From assembly GCA_002471845.1 (NCBI GenBank), contig DKQT01000032.1, positions 62,001-126,000 of the forward strand: a DNA stretch of 64,000 nucleotides, written 5' to 3'. A model generated the notes under the pieces. The model was not told the DNA's origin. It searched no databases and saw only the letters and a list, made by a program, of their open reading frames with translations. The translations under genes were made by a program, and so were the position numbers. Source of the DNA: Fidelibacterota bacterium UBA7301 (lineage in GTDB: Bacteria; Fidelibacterota; Marinisomatia; Marinisomatales; TCS55). Positions 9,698-17,789 of the stretch are shown piece by piece; within the stretch, counting starts at the first letter, position 1, and each line of letters starts with the position of its first letter.

Positions 9698-11452
9698 TTA
9701 ATCGGCGAAAATGCCGTTGCGGATACCAAATACATTGCCGGCATCATGTGATTTTTTCATATTTCTAATCAGCTCTATGCTTGAATCAGACAGGGTGTCC
9801 ACCATAAAATCCTTACGGAGTTTTCCTATCCCGTGGTGATGAGATACAGAACCGCCATGATCCATAATAGCCCGGCGGATTGAATGTTCGATTCCACCAA
9901 ATAAATCCTCGGAATGGGGTATACCTTTCACATTCATTCCCAACATAAAATAAATGCATACCCCCGTGTGGTAGATTTGTGGAATTCTATAAGAAATATA
10001 TGGTTTCCCGGGAATTCCGTGTTTTGCATGCAACTCAAATAATATATTTTTAGCGGCCTGGCAGACATCATGTATTTTACTCCATGGTACGGTGGTTTCC
10101 ATAGTTTCACCGATGATGTGAAAATCTGTCAAAAAATCCCTGACATAGGCAATTGCATAGGTCAGCATATATCCCCGTTTCCCATTCCCTGAGCCACCTA
10201 CCAATCCACCGTGCTGCTTAGCCAGGGCCAGTATATTTTTTTCCTGGTAGGCCACTTCACCACCAGTGCCTTCCATGACAAACGTGGCGACGCACATTTC
10301 ATCTGCCTTAAAGCCTTTGATATTTAGAACGAAAAATTTTTCAATATCCCCTTTAATTTTTTTTAACCCTTCTGTTCGAGGTTTCAGTGCCTGCCCAAAT
10401 CGAAACTGGAGATTATCAACAAAGCGAACGCTGGACGGAATAAAATTGGTCCGGGATAAATCGTAAAGGAATTCCACCCCTGCCTCCCAATTTTTGAAAA
10501 CAGCCGAATTATATTTTTTCACTTCCGGTTTTTGGTGAATTTTCAAGACTGCTTTGGTAATAATGCCCAGGTTTCCTTCCGAGCCGAATAAAATATTCTG
10601 GGGTTTAAAGCCGATTGATGCCCGTGTAAGGGGCTCTATTTGTTCTATAATTCCTTTCGGTGTAATCATGGTCACATTTTCAACAATATCTTCGATATTG
10701 CCGTACTTGTTTTTTTTCATACCGCTGGCATTGGTGGCAATCCATCCGCCCAAAGTTGAAAGTTCAACACTGTCCGGTTCATGACCCATACAAAATCCCC
10801 GCTCTCCAAGCCAATCCTCGAGCGCTGAGCCCGTGATACCGGCCTGGACAGAAATTCTCCTGTCTTTCTCGTTGATCCATTCAACTTTGTTCATTCTGCG
10901 GAGGTCTACAGAAACAACCATTCGCATTTCACTTGCAGGAATTTTCAGCGCACTGCTTACACTGGTGCCGCCGCCAAACGGAACCAAGCATACATTATAT
11001 TCCGAAGCTAGGTTAATCAGTTGTATCGTTTCATCATCTGATTCCAAATAAAAAACCATATCCACGGTCCGGTCAATACAATTGTATAGGATTTTATAGA
11101 CTTCTTCTGATGTTGTCTGGCCATGACTGTGCACCAATCGATCTTCATCCTTGAATGAAAAGCGGTCCGCCGGAAATTTATTTTCGACTGCAGTTAAAAA
11201 ACTTTCATTAATATTGGGCGGGTTTACCAGTTTATTACCGATTTCTTTCAATCTGTCATCCGGATTGATTTTGATATCCAGCACCTCTTCAATGTAAGGG
11301 ATAAAATCCGGCATTTTCGCACCGCAAAGCTCATAGCGGCTACCGGTCATTATTACTGTCCGGTCATCATTCAGAATAAATCCGGAATCTTTGTAGCCCC
11401 ACTTATGTCCCCATGTTTCATGATCATCGGCAAAAAATTTCGTGTCAGTCAT
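9698..11452 (-). CDS. Alkyldihydroxyacetonephosphate synthase-like FAD oxidase (AGPS homologue)
   Basis: The start at 11452 overlaps the plsC stop by eight bases, and the N-terminal block ETWGHKWGYKDSGF matches AGPS, so longer in-frame starts are rejected. The 584-residue protein has the VAO-type FAD domain (VPFGGGTSVSSAL, GHEPDSVELSTLGGW, NASGMKKNKYGNIED). Its cap domain carries the AGPS-specific FGQALKP, and it ends with SVSHHHGIGKLRKDF, whose His triplet is essential in eukaryotic AGPS. AGPS exchanges the acyl chain of acyl-DHAP for a fatty alcohol, creating the ether bond. Its resemblance to the peroxisomal enzyme runs the full length. Flanking acyltransferase and reductase genes support an ether-lipid role; activity itself is inferred. 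Confidence 0.88.
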   Translation of the reverse strand: MTDTKFFADDHETWGHKWGYKDSGFILNDDRTVIMTGSRYELCGAKMPDFIPYIEEVLDIKINPDDRLKEIGNKLVNPPNINESFLTAVENKFPADRFSFKDEDRLVHSHGQTTSEEVYKILYNCIDRTVDMVFYLESDDETIQLINLASEYNVCLVPFGGGTSVSSALKIPASEMRMVVSVDLRRMNKVEWINEKDRRISVQAGITGSALEDWLGERGFCMGHEPDSVELSTLGGWIATNASGMKKNKYGNIEDIVENVTMITPKGIIEQIEPLTRASIGFKPQNILFGSEGNLGIITKAVLKIHQKPEVKKYNSAVFKNWEAGVEFLYDLSRTNFIPSSVRFVDNLQFRFGQALKPRTEGLKKIKGDIEKFFVLNIKGFKADEMCVATFVMEGTGGEVAYQEKNILALAKQHGGLVGGSGNGKRGYMLTYAIAYVRDFLTDFHIIGETMETTVPWSKIHDVCQAAKNILFELHAKHGIPGKPYISYRIPQIYHTGVCIYFMLGMNVKGIPHSEDLFGGIEHSIRRAIMDHGGSVSHHHGIGKLRKDFMVDTLSDSSIELIRNMKKSHDAGNVFGIRNGIFAD

Positions 11453-12176
11453 AAAATTGTTTTCCTTCCTCCCGGATTCGGTTTTCAAGTTCCTGGATAA
11501 AACTGATAGTGTATGAATTCTTATTCTGAAGATCTTCCGAAACATATTTACTCGGATACATAGGATCGAGAATGTGAACCTTAATCCGTGTTGGGCGCAT
11601 AAATATTTTACCTTTGGGCCATGCTTTATGTGAGCCATGAATAAAAACTGGGACAATGGGAACATCAAGTTCCTCGGAAAATTGAGCCGCACCTTTGCGA
11701 AAGGGTTTTATTTCACCCGGGATTCCCCTTGACCCTTCGGGGAATATGACCAGATTACGTTTTCCCAGATTCATAAATTCACGACATAAGGTAATCGTAT
11801 CTTCAAACGAAAAAGAGTCAGACCTATTTTTTGATTTCCTGGTGATAGGAATAAGGTTCATTACAAAATTGGTAAGTATTCTTTTAACAGCACTGTCAAA
11901 CCAATAATCTTTTGCAGCCAGCATACCAAAATAATTGAAACTTTTTCCGGCAGCGGCACTTAGGAGAGCCACATCCATGTGGCTGTTATGGTTGCTGCAG
12001 AAAACAGCTGAAGAATCAGGCAGTTTCTCTCTTCCGCGTACCGTGACCGGTGTATACCAAAGAAAAACAAATTTACAATAATAATAAAATAACTTTTTCA
12101 ATATTTGAAAAAAGATCGGTTGTTTGCTCACGAGGTAGGAATATTTTGGATCCTCAAGAATGGATGTTTCAGCCAT
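11445..12176 (-). CDS. plsC: PlsC-family 1-acyl-glycerol-phosphate/DHAP acyltransferase
   Basis: A 243-residue LPLAT/PlsC protein with the HX4D catalytic motif (SNHNSHMDVALL), the glycerophosphate-binding block FPEGSRGIPGE and the PIVPVFIHGS block. A hydrophobic stretch (FYYYCKFVFLWY) near residues 30-42 would anchor it to the inner membrane. Family members acylate the sn-2 position of lysophosphatidate; in this operon it could instead acylate DHAP or an alkyl-glycerol phosphate. It begins three bases after the HMG-CoA reductase gene and overlaps the AGPS homologue by eight bases, so translation is probably coupled. Which acceptor it uses cannot be decided from sequence. Confidence 0.9.
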   Translation of the reverse strand: MAETSILEDPKYSYLVSKQPIFFQILKKLFYYYCKFVFLWYTPVTVRGREKLPDSSAVFCSNHNSHMDVALLSAAAGKSFNYFGMLAAKDYWFDSAVKRILTNFVMNLIPITRKSKNRSDSFSFEDTITLCREFMNLGKRNLVIFPEGSRGIPGEIKPFRKGAAQFSEELDVPIVPVFIHGSHKAWPKGKIFMRPTRIKVHILDPMYPSKYVSEDLQNKNSYTISFIQELENRIREEGKQFYD

Positions 12177-12179
12177 TCT

Positions 12180-13337
12180 CTACCGGCCATATTTCATATG
12201 GGCTTTTGTAAATGTATCCGATGCAATGGCAGACATTAATGATATTTCAAGGGCCAGGCTCGAAGCACAAATAATTTCCGCTAGTTTTCGGGATGCATAT
12301 TTTCCTGTGGTACACCCCAAAAGTTTAAGGTTTTGATTTTGAGGTAATAATCGGGTACCACCCCCCACTGTTCCAACAGTAATAGAAGGAAGTGTTAACC
12401 TGAATTTCATTCCATGGTCTACTGCTTCAGTTTGATAGTGACCAATTGAGTTTTCAGCAACACAAGCCGCATCCTGACCCGTGGCAAGATAAATCGCTGT
12501 TAGCGCGTTGGAAACATGCAAGTGGCAGCCTTCGGTACCGGCCATCCGCGTAACGGTTGGCCCGAGCTGCTGAAATTTTTCCACATCTGATATTTTTATT
12601 TTCAAAATTCTCCGTAACACCGAATTTTCAATAGTTGTCTCTGCAATGACATTGTGCCCCCTGCCTAGGATCATATTTCTTGCAGATGCTTTTTTATCAC
12701 TGTTAAATCCGGATTCCAGAATAAAATTACATCCCGTTTTTTCCTTAATAAAATCACAGGCGACTTTGGCTGCCAGAGTGACCATATTCTGCCCGGCGGC
12801 ATTCCCTGTATCTAAGACAAAATCCAGGACCACATAATTTTGTATCGGGTATTGATCAACCCGAAGAAGTTTTCCATACCTAGTTGTGGACTCCGCGACT
12901 TTTTTAATGGATTTAAAGTGGGTGTTAACCCATTTCATAAACCACGATGCCTTGGCTAAATCATCAAAAATAAAAACAGGTGCGCGTGACAATTCCTGCT
13001 TGATATGACTTACATGAAATCCCCCACACCGGCTGGATGCTAACATTCCACGGTTCATGGAAATTGCAAGGGTGCCTTCCAGGGTGCAGAGGGGAACATA
13101 AAATTCACCTTTTGCATATTTCCCGTCAATGAGCAAGGGCCCGGCCACAGCCATAGGAAGTTTCATAAAACCAACGTGGTTTTCAATTATTCCCTTCAAA
13201 TCCTCCGGTTTATTTTCGAGGGCACCATCGATTTCCATCCCGGTTTTTTCCTTAATCCATTTCACCCGCCGATCTGTATCAACGCTTTGGTATCCACTAG
13301 GGATAATTTTGTTATTTCTTGATTTTTTTACCGCCAT
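12180..13337 (-). CDS. Hydroxymethylglutaryl-CoA reductase, class I-like
   Basis: A 385-residue soluble HMG-CoA reductase. All four catalytic residues are visible: Glu in TLEGTLAISMNRG, Lys in NSDKKASARN, Asp in TGQDAACVAEN and the C-terminal His in FTKAHMKYGR. LTLPSITVGTVGGGTRLLPQ resembles class I (eukaryotic, archaeal and some bacterial) enzymes rather than class II. The class I reaction reduces HMG-CoA to mevalonate with NADPH, the committed step of the mevalonate isoprenoid pathway. No other mevalonate gene is in the window. It is the first gene of a four-gene minus-strand operon with ether-lipid-type enzymes, an unusual pairing. Horizontal acquisition is possible but untested. Confidence 0.92.
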   Translation of the reverse strand: MAVKKSRNNKIIPSGYQSVDTDRRVKWIKEKTGMEIDGALENKPEDLKGIIENHVGFMKLPMAVAGPLLIDGKYAKGEFYVPLCTLEGTLAISMNRGMLASSRCGGFHVSHIKQELSRAPVFIFDDLAKASWFMKWVNTHFKSIKKVAESTTRYGKLLRVDQYPIQNYVVLDFVLDTGNAAGQNMVTLAAKVACDFIKEKTGCNFILESGFNSDKKASARNMILGRGHNVIAETTIENSVLRRILKIKISDVEKFQQLGPTVTRMAGTEGCHLHVSNALTAIYLATGQDAACVAENSIGHYQTEAVDHGMKFRLTLPSITVGTVGGGTRLLPQNQNLKLLGCTTGKYASRKLAEIICASSLALEISLMSAIASDTFTKAHMKYGR

Positions 13338-13430
13338 CCTTCTAAAAATATAAGGTTTTTATTTAAAAATGCCCTAAAAAGATTTTTCTTTATTCTTGTG
13401 CCGGAAAATTCGTCTAATTCCTTGGTGCGA

Positions 13431-14396
13431 TTACTCTTTATAAAGTTCTTTTACCCAATCAGCATCCGCTTTTGATAAGGCTGATCCCAAATGAGCCGCT
13501 GCTTCCACTTGCTCTACATTGCGCTGCCCCAACAGTACACATCCTGTGGGGACATCGGTCAGTAAGGCGCCTGCAAGGCCTTGCATAACCGGTTGAGGAT
13601 GACTCTTGAAGCGCACTTCCATTTTAATTTTGTTGGCTTTTATTTTGTCAATTAATTCCTGGCTAGCAAATTCTTTTACCGTGGTACGAAAGTCTCCTGT
13701 TTCAAATGTTGCCGGTGCGGTATACTTACCAGTGAGGAGACCATGTTTAATGGGTGAGAAAAAACAAATACCCAAATTATTTTTGTCAACATAATCTTTG
13801 AGCCCAGAGGCAACATAAGTGTCATCCATGACATTACGATAGGGTTGAATTACGTCTGGGTTGCATTTTTTTACGAACTTCATAATCTTTTCTAAAAACC
13901 AGTCGGACAAACCGATGAAACGAATTTTGCCCTCTTCTTTAAAGCGGCGTACAGTTTCTAGAGCAACATCAAAATATTGTTCTTCCTTGCCAAAATTGCA
14001 GTGATGGAAATACATAAGATCAACGCAATCTATTTTCATATTTCTCAAGGAGCGTTCTATATTGTTACGCATGTGATTGGGATGATAATAATAATTAAAG
14101 GGGCCCATATCCCAGCCTACCTTGGTGGCAATAAAAATATCTTTTCTAGGAATATCATTCCACATGGAACCGATAATTTGTTCTGATTTTCCATCTCCAT
14201 AAACGTCCGCTGTATCCCAATGGTTAATTCCCACTTCATAGGCTTTTCGCAGAGCTCCACGACTATCTTTATCATCCTGCCCTGCCCAACCAACAGACAC
14301 ATTATTACCCACAACATTAACGCCGCCGTATGACCATGTTCCCAAACTGATGCGGGAGACTTTTACGCCTGTCCGGCCTAAAATTGTGTATTCCAT
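13431..14396 (-). CDS. Aldo/keto reductase
   Basis: A 321-residue TIM-barrel oxidoreductase of the AKR superfamily. The catalytic tetrad is visible: Asp and Tyr in WDTADVYGDGKSE, Lys in IFIATKVGW and His in MYFHHCN. The C-terminal GCVLLGQRNVEQVEAAA is the NADPH-phosphate-binding segment. It resembles the YghZ / voltage-gated-channel-beta-like branch that reduces aldehydes and ketones. No substrate can be named. It is separated by 93 bases from the HMG-CoA reductase gene downstream on the same strand, so it may or may not belong to that operon. The Smr gene diverges from it across about 50 bases. Confidence 0.92.
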   Translation of the reverse strand: MEYTILGRTGVKVSRISLGTWSYGGVNVVGNNVSVGWAGQDDKDSRGALRKAYEVGINHWDTADVYGDGKSEQIIGSMWNDIPRKDIFIATKVGWDMGPFNYYYHPNHMRNNIERSLRNMKIDCVDLMYFHHCNFGKEEQYFDVALETVRRFKEEGKIRFIGLSDWFLEKIMKFVKKCNPDVIQPYRNVMDDTYVASGLKDYVDKNNLGICFFSPIKHGLLTGKYTAPATFETGDFRTTVKEFASQELIDKIKANKIKMEVRFKSHPQPVMQGLAGALLTDVPTGCVLLGQRNVEQVEAAAHLGSALSKADADWVKELYKE

Positions 14397-14445
14397 TTTA
14401 ATCCTTTTATTGAAAGAAGAAAATTACGGAAACTCTAACCTTATT

Positions 14446-14775
14446 ATGTCAGCACGATTTCAAATTATTGACATTGGCCATCAAGGCTTTTCATTGGACC
14501 GTGCACTTTCTGTTTTGGAAACGACTGTCAGTGAATGTGTCTTTGGGGGCAAAACACGGGCCATCAAGGTCATCCACGGCCACGGCACAGGCGCCCTGAA
14601 GCGGGGCATTAGAGAATGGTGCGCGGACCAGTCCGGGCGTTTCCAGGCAGTTATCTTTGGGGAAAATTACGACCTGTTTGATCCGAACTCCGCCGGGATG
14701 CGGGCCGACTGCGGTTCGCCCTATGATCTGGACTTGGGCCGGCAGAATGGTGCTGTTACGTATATTTGGTTATAA
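14446..14775 (+). CDS. Smr domain protein
   Basis: A 109-residue protein consisting of one Smr domain. The loop IHGHGTGALKRGIREW matches the conserved H-G-x-G-x-G-x-L segment, and LDRALSVLE follows the first motif. The usual LDLHG motif is altered to IDIGHQG, so its His is shifted. A longer start at 14350 would overlap the divergent aldo/keto reductase and add non-conserved sequence, so the ATG at 14446 is preferred. Smr domains bind or nick nucleic acids, in MutS2 and in stand-alone ribosome-rescue nucleases. The stand-alone form here is compact, and its activity is not predictable with the altered motif. Confidence 0.8.
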   Translation: MSARFQIIDIGHQGFSLDRALSVLETTVSECVFGGKTRAIKVIHGHGTGALKRGIREWCADQSGRFQAVIFGENYDLFDPNSAGMRADCGSPYDLDLGRQNGAVTYIWL

Positions 14776-15028
14776 TGATTTTCTGATGGTTCCGCGAGCA
14801 TTTATCTAATCTTTAAAACACTGAATGTCGTGCAGTGCGCCAGGGGAAAATCAGACCGTTCAAAATTCATTTCTTTTGACATAGAAGAAGTGGTAATGAC
14901 CTGTTTTGACTACAGTAATATTCAAGACCGTTATTCTATGATCAAATCCATGAATGATATATACAAAACCTTTCAGATTAACAAGGAACTTTCCTGGTTC
15001 GAAAGCAATTAATACCTCAAAAAATCCT
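14776..15028. other. Non-coding gap
   Basis: About 250 bases without a convincing gene. A 60-codon open frame beginning with GTG at 14830 has no ribosome-binding site and no recognisable domain. No tRNA fold or strong terminator was seen. The promoter of the downstream TPR lipoprotein gene presumably lies here. Confidence 0.4.
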
Positions 15029-15577
15029 GTGAAAAAATTTATTCCACATTTTTTAGCACTCCTTATAAATACGGGCTGTGTTCCATCACCGGTTACCTTA
15101 GCAAAAAATGACCCGGCTACGCTGATTGCGAATGCTGATTCGCTTTTAGCAACCAAACCAGATGACCTTGGCCTCCGCTCAGCCATTATCACCGCCCATC
15201 TCAACTTGGCCAAGACAAATAACAGCATGGATAACTACAAAGCAGTCCTCAAACTGGATCCTAAGAATGCTGCAGCTAATTACCATATCCACATGACGGA
15301 AGGAAAAAGCCACCATAAAAAGGGGTATAAGAACGGGCAGTGGAATGCAATTCAATCCTTTTCAAAAGCGGCAACAGCTATTGATACACTTGGGGAGCCT
15401 TATTACTGGCTCGGGCGGGCATACGAAAAAAAGGATGAGATGGATTTTGAATTACCATTAGAATCTTATGATAAGGCGCTTACATTATATCTTTCAGATG
15501 ATATGCGAACAAAAATTATATCTGCCCGCGCTGCTTTATTAAAGCGTAAAAAAACATACGAGGATTTCTGGAAATAA
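15029..15577 (+). CDS. TPR-containing lipoprotein
   Basis: The GTG at 15029 is chosen because it places KKFIPHFLALLINTGC at the N-terminus, a lipoprotein signal with Cys at residue 16; a start at 14954 would bury it. The 182-residue product has tetratricopeptide-like repeats (NLAKTNNSMDNYKAVLKLDPKNAAANYHIH, with a second unit around YYWLGRAYEKKDEMD). TPR lipoproteins in Gram-negative bacteria usually scaffold protein complexes at the outer membrane. It lies 145 bases upstream of the MotAB-FliFG-like operon in the same direction and could contribute to that machinery, but this is only positional inference. Confidence 0.72.
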   Translation: MKKFIPHFLALLINTGCVPSPVTLAKNDPATLIANADSLLATKPDDLGLRSAIITAHLNLAKTNNSMDNYKAVLKLDPKNAAANYHIHMTEGKSHHKKGYKNGQWNAIQSFSKAATAIDTLGEPYYWLGRAYEKKDEMDFELPLESYDKALTLYLSDDMRTKIISARAALLKRKKTYEDFWK

Positions 15578-15722
15578 CTTTCCTTTTTGACTATTTAATA
15601 TCTTGTTAAAATCCCTAATTCACAGCTATTTTTTTCTTGATTCAGGAACAGAACAGAGCTAAACTTTCCGTGCCTATTAGCTATCAAGTTTTTAGGTGCC
15701 ACACATTCCGAGGTAAGTATAA

Positions 15723-16904
15723 ATGGCAAAAAGATTATTATTTAAACCAGCCTTAATTGGGGTGCTTTGCACTCTTTTCACTACAGCTTTATTTGCCCAA
15801 AAACCGCGCGATATTTCCGGCACTATTGTAGATGCTGATGGAAATAGCGTGGCACAGACAACTGTATTGCTTTTGGGAGATGACGGCACGGAAGTCCAAC
15901 GAACTGAAACTTCTAAAAAACGCCTGGGTCGCGGCGGCGGGAAATTTGAATTCAAAAAAGTGCTGCCCGGTAATTATACCCTGGAGGCCGATGCTGGTGA
16001 TGCAGGCAAAGTGAGTACTGCTGTTGAAGTGGCTGATGAAAATGTAAAACTGGGTGATGTGGCGCTGACAGGCGCGGCTGGTGGTGATGCGCCTGCAGAA
16101 CCCACGGGCGATGACGCTGCCGGCGGCGATGCGGCGGCGGCAGAAGGGCCGGGCCCTGATGCGGTTGAATTTCAACCGGACCCGGGGAAAGACTATATCC
16201 TGAATGAGCTCAGCTTTGAGATCAAGAAAATAACCGCTGAACTCAAATACCTCAATGAAGAATTAGAAAATTTAAAAGCCCTCAGTAAAATGTGGGTCAA
16301 CCCGCTCGCCATTTACTCTAAAGAAATCATCATGAAAAACGGCTCCACTGTTTTCGGGAAAGTCATTTACCAGGATGAAGAATCCCTGAAAGTTGAAACA
16401 CTAGTGGGCTATTTGATTATCAACCGCCAAGATATAGTTAGAATCGTGGATAACGTGGTTACAGAAGAACAAGCTGAGTATGTGCCTGAACAAGTTCGCG
16501 ACAGCTATACCCCGCCACCGATGCCCAAACTGGCAGAACCACAATACACATCTGCTGAGCGGGTTGGGTCTAAAAAATATTCCGCAAACTGCGTGCTGGT
16601 GGGCAACATCAGTGAAAAGAAAGACGCTCAAGGGAATATTGTATTCAATGGCGAATTGAAAAATATTGGCGGGCGGCGGGCCGATTTTGTCAAAGTTGAT
16701 TTTGTTTTTCGTAAAAACTGGAGCGGCGAAACGAAGACACTCACTACATTTATAAGGGGTGGGTATCATACATTCGATTCGGGTATTACCACTGATGCCA
16801 CCCTGCTTCCGGGAGCCACGGGGGCCTTCGAGCTTTATGTCCCCCATGATTTCGGCTCTTTCATCGGTTACTCATATGTGATCGACTGGGAGGAATACGA
16901 ATAA
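15723..16904 (+). CDS. Secreted CarboxypepD_reg-like protein, first gene of the motor-like operon
   Basis: A 393-residue exported protein with a signal peptide ending at ALFAQ. Residues of about 28-115 resemble a carboxypeptidase regulatory-like (CarboxypepD_reg) beta-sandwich (ISGTIVDADGNSVAQTTVLLLGDDG, GKFEFKKVLPGNYTLEADAG). A low-complexity Ala/Gly/Asp linker follows, then a short coiled coil near 165-195. Next is a compact beta module (IMKNGSTVFGKVIYQDEESLKVET) like small Sm/SH3-type units, and a C-terminal beta domain ending YSYVIDWEEYE. It directly abuts the next gene (TAA then ATG), marking the start of a seven-gene operon ending with FliG. The function is unknown; a periplasmic structural part of the machine is the simplest guess. 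Confidence 0.75.
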   Translation: MAKRLLFKPALIGVLCTLFTTALFAQKPRDISGTIVDADGNSVAQTTVLLLGDDGTEVQRTETSKKRLGRGGGKFEFKKVLPGNYTLEADAGDAGKVSTAVEVADENVKLGDVALTGAAGGDAPAEPTGDDAAGGDAAAAEGPGPDAVEFQPDPGKDYILNELSFEIKKITAELKYLNEELENLKALSKMWVNPLAIYSKEIIMKNGSTVFGKVIYQDEESLKVETLVGYLIINRQDIVRIVDNVVTEEQAEYVPEQVRDSYTPPPMPKLAEPQYTSAERVGSKKYSANCVLVGNISEKKDAQGNIVFNGELKNIGGRRADFVKVDFVFRKNWSGETKTLTTFIRGGYHTFDSGITTDATLLPGATGAFELYVPHDFGSFIGYSYVIDWEEYE

Positions 16905-17789
16905 ATGGATTCTGGGGCTCTAACGAACCGAATTCAACCACTGATAAAAGGCCTGATAACCCTGATATTGATCGGTTTACTGAGTGCCCAGGAAACACCC
17001 CCTCTCTCAGAAATTTTCTTTTTAGACCTTGGTATTGTAATAGAGCCTTCCAAGGGTTCTGGATATTATTCTCGTTTGGTTGAAAAACCGTCCGAAGAAG
17101 TGTCATTCAAAATTAATAAAGTTGAAAGCGGCTCTGTTTTTATGGCCTCCAGCAAAGAATTGCTTTCTACGCTGGACAGGATCAATAAACGCATTGCACG
17201 ATTAGAAAGCTCTTTTCAAACAGAAATGAATGCTTTGAAACAGGAAAATATATCTCTGAGAAATACTTTGACTGAAATTCAAAGTTCAGATAACAAAAAG
17301 GCGGATTCACCGGCTGAAAATTTTGTAACCAAGCCAATGAATAAATCCAAGCCGTTTGTGGAAATGCCCCAAAAATTATTGCCCTCCCAAAAGGTACCTG
17401 AGCCAGCATCTGTCTTTAATCACTCAATTTACATGTCGGGGGTATTTGCTTACCAAAGAGATGATTTTGAATCAGCGCTGGATAAATTCTCGAACTTACA
17501 TTTGGATTCAGCGCCGAAAAAAACGGTCGAGAATATTTTTTACTGGATGGCAGATGCTTATCAGCAAACCGGTCAATTTGAAAAAGCATTATCACTTTTA
17601 GATAAAATCACTACCACCGGAACTTTAAGAATCGATGATGCTCTAGTACAAAAAGGACTACTACATCGAAGAATGGGAAACGAAAATCTAGCCATGATCG
17701 CATTCGGTGATGTGGTATCCCAGCACCCGAACAGCGAGTATATTCGTTTGGCCCAAATGGAATTAAAAAAATCAGACACTAAGAAATGA
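16905..17789 (+). CDS. CpoB/YbgF-like periplasmic coiled-coil TPR protein
   Basis: A 294-residue exported protein. After a hydrophobic signal near residues 14-28 there is a unique region, then a coiled coil at about 85-125 (LSTLDRINKRIARLESS, MNALKQENISLRNTL) and a disordered linker. C-terminal TPRs lie at about 170-285 (YMSGVFAYQRDDFESALDKF, DAYQQTGQFEKALSLLDKI, GLLHRRMGNENLAMIAFGDVV). The layout is that of CpoB/YbgF, which works with Tol-Pal in the periplasm. No tolB or pal is beside it; instead it sits upstream of motA and motB homologues, so it may serve their complex. It overlaps the next gene by four bases (ATGA), implying translational coupling. Confidence 0.78.
   Translation: MDSGALTNRIQPLIKGLITLILIGLLSAQETPPLSEIFFLDLGIVIEPSKGSGYYSRLVEKPSEEVSFKINKVESGSVFMASSKELLSTLDRINKRIARLESSFQTEMNALKQENISLRNTLTEIQSSDNKKADSPAENFVTKPMNKSKPFVEMPQKLLPSQKVPEPASVFNHSIYMSGVFAYQRDDFESALDKFSNLHLDSAPKKTVENIFYWMADAYQQTGQFEKALSLLDKITTTGTLRIDDALVQKGLLHRRMGNENLAMIAFGDVVSQHPNSEYIRLAQMELKKSDTKK

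Noticed and set aside
14830..15012. 60-codon open frame starting with GTG
   Set aside because: No ribosome-binding site, no recognisable domain, and atypical composition; likely chance.
14985..15028. Possible tRNA end (GGTTCGAA) near 14995-15003
   Set aside because: No acceptor or anticodon stem could be formed around it.
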